Below the pieces are notes generated by a model, which saw only the letters and a list, made by a program, of their open reading frames with translations, ran no database searches and was not told the origin of the DNA. A stretch of DNA of 11,342 bases. It comes from an uncultured Bacteroidales bacterium. Lineage in GTDB: Bacteria; Bacteroidota; Bacteroidia; Bacteroidales; F082. Every line of letters starts with the position of its first letter. Position 1 is the first letter of the stretch. The position numbers were made by a program, and so were the translations under genes. The stretch is taken from the NCBI GenBank assembly GCA_937896505.1, contig CALBNP010000150.1:1-11342 (forward strand). The letters run 5' to 3'. Of the stretch, positions 6,872-11,342 are shown one piece after another.

Positions 6872-9367
6872 TCACTTCACCTTAAATCCAATCACCTCGG
6901 CATGGAGGTTGGTCAGATATTTGTTGTAGTCGAGGTCGTTCTTGTCCTGTTCCTTTTCGAGGGCGAGGTCGAGCACTTCCATCATGTTTTCCACATAATG
7001 GAAATTCAGGCCGCTCACATAGTCTTCCTTGATGTCTAGGATGTCGCGTTTGTTATCGACACAGACAATCAAATCGGTGACGCCATTGCGTTTGGCTGCC
7101 AGCATCTTTTCCTTGATGCCGCCAACCGGCAAGACCTTGCCTCTCAAGGTGATTTCACCCGTCATGGCCAGCTGACCTTTCACCTTGCGTTGCGTAAAGG
7201 CAGATGTCAAGGCCGTCAGCATGGTGATGCCCGCCGACGGGCCGTCCTTTGGCGTTGCGCCTTCAGGGATATGGACATGGACATTCCAAGCGTCGAAAAC
7301 ATCAGGCGAAATGTCGAGCTGCGAAGCGTGCGACTTGATGAACTCATAGGCGATGGTAGCCGATTCCTTCATCACATCGCCCAGATTGCCAGTCAAGGAA
7401 AGATGTCCCATGCCACGGCTCAAGCTGACTTCGATAGAAAGGATTTCGCCGCCGACTTGCGTCCAGGCCAAACCTGTTGCCACGCCTGGCGTGCTGTGCT
7501 TCACCTCGTCTTCATCACGATGCATCGGAACACCCAACACCTTGTTTAACAATTCAGTATTGACTTTCTTTTCAAATTCGTCTTCCGTCACCACCTGTTT
7601 GGCACGATAGCGCATGACATCGGCAATGCGGCGTTCCAAATTACGCACACCAGCCTCACGGGTGTAATTGTCAATGATTTGCATGACAATATCCTTCGGG
7701 AAAGTGATTTCCGCCGACTTCAAGCCATGCTCCTGCAACTGCTTTGGAATCAGGTGACGTTTGGCGATTTCATATTTTTCCTCGCGCAAATAACCGCTTA
7801 AATCGATGATTTCCATACGGTCGCGCAAAGCAGGATGAATGGTCGAGAGGTTGTTTGCAGTTGCGATGAACAGGATTTTCGACAAGTCGTAATCCAGTTC
7901 AAGGAAATTGTCGTAGAAAGTGGAATTTTGTTCCGGGTCAAGGATTTCCAGCAAAGCCGCTTGCGGGTCACCGCTGATATTGTTGCCGCTGACCTTATCG
8001 ATTTCATCGAGTACAAAAACCGGATTGCTCGACTTCACCTTGCGCAGATTCTGAATGATGCGGCCCGGCATGGCACCTATATACGTCTTTCTGTGACCGC
8101 GCAATTCCGATTCGTCGCGCACGCCACCTAATGACATTCTGACATATTTTCTGTTCAGAGCCTTCGCAATGGACTTGCCCAACGAGGTCTTACCCACGCC
8201 GGGAGGACCAACAAGGCACAAAATCGGGGCTTTCATGTCGTTTTTCAACTTCAATACGGCAAGATGCTCAATGATTCTGTCCTTGATTTTCTCCAAGCCA
8301 AAATGGTCAGCATCAAGCACTTTCTGCGCACGTTTCAAATCGAAATTGTCCTTGGTGAACTCGTTCCACGGCAAATCGACAAGGTATTGCAGATAGTTGA
8401 GTTGAATGCCATATTCGGCAGCCTGCGGATTGGTACGTTCCAGTTTCTTCAACTCGCGTTCAAAAACCTCAGCCACCTCATCCGACCATTTCTTCTTTTT
8501 TGCCTTCTCCGTCAACTCCCTGATATCTTGTTCATTAGGTGTTCCGCCCAACTCTTCCTGAATGGTGCGGAGCTGCTGGTTAAGGTAATATTCGCGTTGT
8601 TGCTTGTCCATATCGACGCGCACCTTGCTCTGAATCTGTTGCTTGAGGTCGAGCATCTGTTGCTCGGTGGTGAGCACACCCAGCAAGTCGGTGGCCATTT
8701 GCGTGATGTCGGTCGATTCGAGAAGCATCTGCTTGGTAGGAAGGTCCATCTCGAGATTGCTGGCCACGAGGTTCAGCAGGAATGTCGGGCTGTCGATATT
8801 CTTGATGGCGAAGGCAGCCTCTTCGGGCAAATGCTGGGCCTTGGCGATAATCTGCACAGCCAATTCCTTCACCGATTGCACCAATGCGTTGAATTTACGG
8901 GTGCTAGGCACAGCTCCCTGCGTTTCGTAAGCCTGAATGGTGGCTTTCATATAAGGCTCCGACTGGGTCTGCTCCACCAGTTCGAAACGGCGTTTGCCTT
9001 GGATGATGACCGTCGTGTTGCCGTCGGGCATCTGGATGATCTTCAGGATTTGCGCCACGGTTCCCACCTTATATAAATCGTCAATCGTCGGGTCTTCCAC
9101 ATCCGAATTCTTCTGGGCTGCCACACCGATGATTTGCTTCTTCTTGTAGAACTCCTTAATCAGGCGTATGGACTTGTCGCGCCCCACTGTGATTGGAATG
9201 ACCACGCTTGGAAACAGCACCGAGTTGCGTAACGGCAGTATGGCCAACTCGCCAGGGAAAGGCTCGTCAATGTCAATTCGGTCATTTTCAATGGTTAACA
9301 CTGGTATGAACTCCCCATTGTTGGAGTCCATGAGATCAGACATCAGTATTTCGTCGTCGAATTTCAT
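6872..9367 (-). CDS. lon: ATP-dependent protease LonA
   Basis: Lon is a cytoplasmic, ring-forming AAA+ serine protease that degrades misfolded and regulatory proteins. From the start at 9367 the product has 831 residues, typical of Bacteroidota LonA. The N-terminal substrate-binding domain includes LAILPLRNSVLFPSVVIPI, followed by a long helical region. The AAA+ module has Walker A GPPGVGKTS (387-395, K393) and Walker B VFVLDEIDK. The C-terminal protease domain has the catalytic Ser711 in PKDGPSAG and Lys754 in GGIKEK, 43 residues apart as in E. coli Lon. All active-site residues are intact. The open frame extends 52 codons further upstream to 9523, but that extension runs through the rpmE2 terminator and into rpmE2, so it is rejected. 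The ATG at 9343 (823 residues) is a possible alternative start. Confidence 0.97.
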   Translation of the reverse strand: MKFDDEILMSDLMDSNNGEFIPVLTIENDRIDIDEPFPGELAILPLRNSVLFPSVVIPITVGRDKSIRLIKEFYKKKQIIGVAAQKNSDVEDPTIDDLYKVGTVAQILKIIQMPDGNTTVIIQGKRRFELVEQTQSEPYMKATIQAYETQGAVPSTRKFNALVQSVKELAVQIIAKAQHLPEEAAFAIKNIDSPTFLLNLVASNLEMDLPTKQMLLESTDITQMATDLLGVLTTEQQMLDLKQQIQSKVRVDMDKQQREYYLNQQLRTIQEELGGTPNEQDIRELTEKAKKKKWSDEVAEVFERELKKLERTNPQAAEYGIQLNYLQYLVDLPWNEFTKDNFDLKRAQKVLDADHFGLEKIKDRIIEHLAVLKLKNDMKAPILCLVGPPGVGKTSLGKSIAKALNRKYVRMSLGGVRDESELRGHRKTYIGAMPGRIIQNLRKVKSSNPVFVLDEIDKVSGNNISGDPQAALLEILDPEQNSTFYDNFLELDYDLSKILFIATANNLSTIHPALRDRMEIIDLSGYLREEKYEIAKRHLIPKQLQEHGLKSAEITFPKDIVMQIIDNYTREAGVRNLERRIADVMRYRAKQVVTEDEFEKKVNTELLNKVLGVPMHRDEDEVKHSTPGVATGLAWTQVGGEILSIEVSLSRGMGHLSLTGNLGDVMKESATIAYEFIKSHASQLDISPDVFDAWNVHVHIPEGATPKDGPSAGITMLTALTSAFTQRKVKGQLAMTGEITLRGKVLPVGGIKEKMLAAKRNGVTDLIVCVDNKRDILDIKEDYVSGLNFHYVENMMEVLDLALEKEQDKNDLDYNKYLTNLHAEVIGFKVK

Positions 9368-9386
9368 TTGGTCAAGATTTGGGCAG

Positions 9387-9394
9387 CAAAGATA
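9387..9394 (-). promoter_or_regulatory. Probable lon promoter -7 box
   Basis: TATCTTTG on the minus strand matches TAnnTTTG exactly and lies about 20 bases before the lon ATG at 9367, directly after the T-run of the rpmE2 terminator. The implied leader is very short. The nearest upstream TTG is 24 bases away, inside the terminator hairpin, so the -33 element is uncertain. Confidence 0.5.
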
Positions 9395-9395
9395 C

Positions 9396-9426
9396 AAAAA
9401 AAAAGCCCTTGCGTAATGCAAGAGCT
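9396..9426 (-). terminator. Rho-independent terminator of rpmE2
   Basis: Read on the minus strand, AGCTCTTGC (9426-9418) pairs with GCAAGGGCT (9412-9404) over nine base pairs, one of them T-G, with loop ATTAC and then a run of T to 9396. It begins 23 bases after the rpmE2 stop codon. Confidence 0.9.
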
Positions 9427-9449
9427 TCCTTTCAGTTGTAAGACCAAAA

Positions 9450-9719
9450 TTATTTGGCTTCCTTCTTTTCGAAGAACTTCTTGTACTTGTTGTTGAACTT
9501 ATCAACACGACCGGCGCTGTCAACGAGTTTCATCTTACCAGTGTAGAATGGGTGTGATGCGCTGGAGATTTCGAGCTTAACCAACGGATATTCATTGCCG
9601 TCTTCCCACTTGATGGTCTCCTTGGTATTGATAGTCGAACGTGACATGAAGCACACATCGTTTGACATATCCTTGAAGATAACCAGTCGATAATTCTTTG
9701 GGTGAATGTCTTTTTTCAT
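9450..9719 (-). CDS. rpmE2: 50S ribosomal protein L31, type B
   Basis: This 89-residue large-subunit ribosomal protein has the L31 signature: MKKDIHPKNYRLVIFKDMS at the start, SSASHPFYTGKMKLVDSAGR in the middle (HPFYTGK is diagnostic) and VDKFNNKYKKF towards the end. The insert before HPFYTG (STINTKETIKWEDGNEYPLV) is typical of the longer type B form. Only one cysteine (C23) is present, so it lacks the zinc-binding CxxC pairs of type A and should be the zinc-independent paralogue. The start ATG at 9719 is preceded by a purine-rich GGAAAG about six bases upstream. It has its own promoter and a strong terminator, so it is probably a single-gene unit between lon and the divergent serC. Confidence 0.96.
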   Translation of the reverse strand: MKKDIHPKNYRLVIFKDMSNDVCFMSRSTINTKETIKWEDGNEYPLVKLEISSASHPFYTGKMKLVDSAGRVDKFNNKYKKFFEKKEAK

Positions 9720-9747
9720 CGCTTTCTTTCCTTTAAATTTGAGTGCG

Positions 9748-9777
9748 CAAAAGTACTACTATTTTTGGAATTGACAA
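9748..9777 (-). promoter_or_regulatory. Promoter of rpmE2
   Basis: On the minus strand TTG (9777-9775) and TACTTTTG (9755-9748) are separated by 19 bases, an excellent match to the Bacteroidota TTTG...TAnnTTTG promoter. The start codon is 28 bases past the -7 box. Confidence 0.75.
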
Positions 9778-9906
9778 TCGATTCGGTGATATTTTTTGCT
9801 ATTTTCAATCATATATCTGATTTTCAGACATTTAAATATATCATTTTCGTAAACCGCAATGATTCACCGAGTTTCACACCTTATTAAATAAATAAGCGAT
9901 AAAATG

Positions 9907-9936
9907 TTTGGCACACTGATATTATTGTTATCTTTG
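9907..9936 (+). promoter_or_regulatory. Promoter of the serC-serA operon
   Basis: TTTG (9907-9910) and TATCTTTG (9929-9936) are separated by 18 bases, matching the Bacteroidota housekeeping promoter. The predicted leader to the serC ATG is about 60 bases, AT-rich, with no strong Shine-Dalgarno sequence, as is common in this phylum. Confidence 0.75.
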
Positions 9937-10005
9937 TGGCATTAAAACAAGTGACTAACATAGTTAACAAGTTATAAATTAAACATTTAATTCAAACAAT
10001 CTGAA

Positions 10006-11109
10006 ATGAAACAAGCTTTTAATTTCAACGCAGGTCCTTGCGTTCTTCCAAAAGAAGCAGTTGAATCAACGATCGCTGCTATCCGTGATTTCGACAACAC
10101 CGGCATCGGTTTGATGGAAATTTCGCACCGCACTCCAGGTTGGGAGCGCACAATGGCTGAAACCCGCCAACTGTGGCGCGAGCTTCTCAACATCCCAGCT
10201 GAATACGAAATCCTGTTCCTCGGTGGTGGTGCCAGCACCCAGTTCTTCACCGTTCCAGCTAACTTGCTGAAGACCAAGGCTGCTTATCTGCAGACCGGCG
10301 TTTGGGCAAAGAAGGCTGCCAAGGAAGCCAAGTTGTTCGGTAAGACCGAAATCGTTGCTTCATCAGAAGACAAGACTTACACCTACATTCCTAAAGGCTA
10401 CACCATTCCTACGGATGCCGACTACTTCCACATCACAACCAACAACACCATCTACGGTACTGAAATCAAGTACGATATGGACTGCCCTATCATGCTCGTC
10501 GCTGATATGTCATCCGATATCATGAGCCGTCCAGTCGATGTCACCAAGTATGGCCTCATCTATGGTGGTGCACAAAAGAACGTCGGTCCTGCAGGCGTGA
10601 CCTTCGTCATCGTCCGCAAAGACATCCTCGGCAATATTGGCGACCGTGCCTATATGAACCCACTGCCAACCATGGTTGACTACCGCACTCACGCTGCCGA
10701 AGAAGACAAGAACATCTCCATGTTCAACACTCCTCCTGTACTCCCAATCTTCGTCATGCACGAAACCCTGACCTGGGTGAAGAACCTCGGTGGTGTTGAA
10801 GCCATGAACAAGATCAACCAAAAGAAGTCAGCCATGCTGTACGAAGAAATCGACCGCAACAGCATGTTCCGTGGCACCGTCGAATGCAAGGAAGACCGTT
10901 CTATCATGAACCACTGCTGGGTCATGGCTGAAGGCCGCGAAGACCTGCAAGACGCTTTCATGGCATTCGCCAAGGAACGCGGCATGGTCGGCATCAAGGG
11001 TCACCGTTCAGTCGGTGGTTTCCGCGCCAGCCTCTACAACGCTTGCCCAGTCGAAGCCGTCGAAGCTCTCGTCCAGTGCATGCAAGACTTTGAAAAAGCT
11101 CACAAATAA
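10006..11109 (+). CDS. serC: Phosphoserine aminotransferase
   Basis: SerC is a PLP-dependent class V aminotransferase that converts 3-phosphohydroxypyruvate and glutamate to 3-phosphoserine and 2-oxoglutarate, the second step of serine biosynthesis; it can also act in the vitamin B6 pathway. The 367-residue length is normal. FNAGPCVLPKEAVE at the start and EISHRTPGWE (near 39-48) are SerC hallmarks, LFLGGGASTQF contacts the cofactor phosphate, and the PLP lysine is K191 in YGGAQKNVGPAG. HRSVGGFRASLYNA near the C-terminus carries the substrate-binding arginine region. The gene has its own promoter and is followed after 28 bases by serA, so the two form an operon covering consecutive pathway steps. 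Codon use is GC-rich and consistent with high expression, unlike the AT-rich island on the left. Confidence 0.97.
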   Translation: MKQAFNFNAGPCVLPKEAVESTIAAIRDFDNTGIGLMEISHRTPGWERTMAETRQLWRELLNIPAEYEILFLGGGASTQFFTVPANLLKTKAAYLQTGVWAKKAAKEAKLFGKTEIVASSEDKTYTYIPKGYTIPTDADYFHITTNNTIYGTEIKYDMDCPIMLVADMSSDIMSRPVDVTKYGLIYGGAQKNVGPAGVTFVIVRKDILGNIGDRAYMNPLPTMVDYRTHAAEEDKNISMFNTPPVLPIFVMHETLTWVKNLGGVEAMNKINQKKSAMLYEEIDRNSMFRGTVECKEDRSIMNHCWVMAEGREDLQDAFMAFAKERGMVGIKGHRSVGGFRASLYNACPVEAVEALVQCMQDFEKAHK

Positions 11110-11137
11110 TTGACAATTAAAATCACAAATCAACAAC

Positions 11138-11342
11138 ATGAAAGTATTAGTTGCTACTGAAAAGCCTTTCGCAAAGATTGCCGTTGATGGCATCCGCGAA
11201 GTCGTCGAAAAGAACGGCTATGAACTGGCTCTGTTAGAAAAATATACCGATGTCAACGACCTTTACGCTGCTGTTGCTGACGCCGATGCTATGATCGTCC
11301 GTTCAGACAAGGTTACGAAGGAAGTCCTCGACCACGCCAAGA
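11138..11342 (+). CDS. serA: D-3-phosphoglycerate dehydrogenase (5' part, cut by window end)
   Basis: The first 68 codons are present, starting MKVLVATEKPFAKIAVDGI. The stretch ADADAMIVRSDKVTKEVL matches the N-terminal substrate-binding part of D-isomer 2-hydroxyacid dehydrogenases, where the IVRS arginine region helps bind substrate. SerA oxidises 3-phosphoglycerate to 3-phosphohydroxypyruvate with NAD+, the step just before SerC. The NAD-binding domain and any ACT-type regulatory domain lie outside the window. The name rests on this N-terminus and on the position 28 bases after serC. Confidence 0.88.
   Translation, partial: MKVLVATEKPFAKIAVDGIREVVEKNGYELALLEKYTDVNDLYAAVADADAMIVRSDKVTKEVLDHAK

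Noticed and set aside
6679..6885. 68-codon plus-strand open frame.
   Set aside because: It is antisense to the IS3-type transposase remnant, which explains the region better.
8264..9076. 270-codon plus-strand open frame.
   Set aside because: It is entirely antisense to lon in GC-rich sequence; its composition is what an opposite-strand shadow of a long gene gives, and it has no domain or promoter.
9368..9523. 52-codon N-terminal extension of the lon frame.
   Set aside because: It passes through the rpmE2 terminator and into the rpmE2 coding region, lies upstream of the inferred lon promoter, and adds residues not typical of LonA.
1..11342. CRISPR array, tRNA or rRNA genes.
   Set aside because: No regularly spaced repeats and no recognisable tRNA or rRNA sequence were seen on either strand.

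Overview
The window looks like a chromosomal segment from a member of the Bacteroidales (Bacteroidota), close to the Prevotella/Bacteroides group. The evidence is the promoter style (TAnnTTTG -7 boxes with an upstream TTTG or TTG, weak ribosome binding sites), a zinc-less type B ribosomal protein L31, a serC-serA pair, and a Bacteroidota-type LonA. The genus cannot be fixed from this sequence alone.

The window has two compositionally different halves. The right half (about 6870-11342) is ordinary core genome: lon (minus), rpmE2 for L31 (minus), and a divergent serC-serA serine biosynthesis operon (plus). It is comparatively GC-rich, with 36 of 60 G+C in the sample 8161-8220. The left half (about 1-6400) is AT-rich, with 18 of 60 G+C in the sample 2221-2280, and reads as an acquired island, all on the minus strand. 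Next to the junction (6718-6861) is a decayed C-terminal fragment of an IS3-type transposase, ten bases from the lon stop codon. At the far left edge (1-304) is what looks like the 5' part (domain I) of a group II intron.

The island is a tightly packed minus-strand operon, in transcription order: a 44-codon ORF; a DUF1848 protein with a C-terminal CX3CX2C radical-SAM-type cysteine cluster; a Sel1/TPR repeat protein; a minimal UvrD-like SF1 ATPase; a 567-residue protein of unknown family with a coiled coil and a SAP-like C-terminal segment; and a 499-residue protein with a C-terminal SAM-dependent methyltransferase domain. The last two overlap by one base (TAATG). The combination of a P-loop translocase-like ATPase, a probable nucleic-acid-binding orphan, a methyltransferase, a radical-SAM-like enzyme and a repeat scaffold, next to mobile-element remains, suggests an uncharacterised nucleic-acid-modification or defence-type system. 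I do not recognise it as any named system, and its function is inference.

On the core side, regulation is compact. The intrinsic terminator of rpmE2 directly abuts the inferred lon promoter, so lon most likely starts at 9367 and gives 831 residues. serC and rpmE2 are transcribed divergently from two well-formed promoters in the 286-base gap between them.
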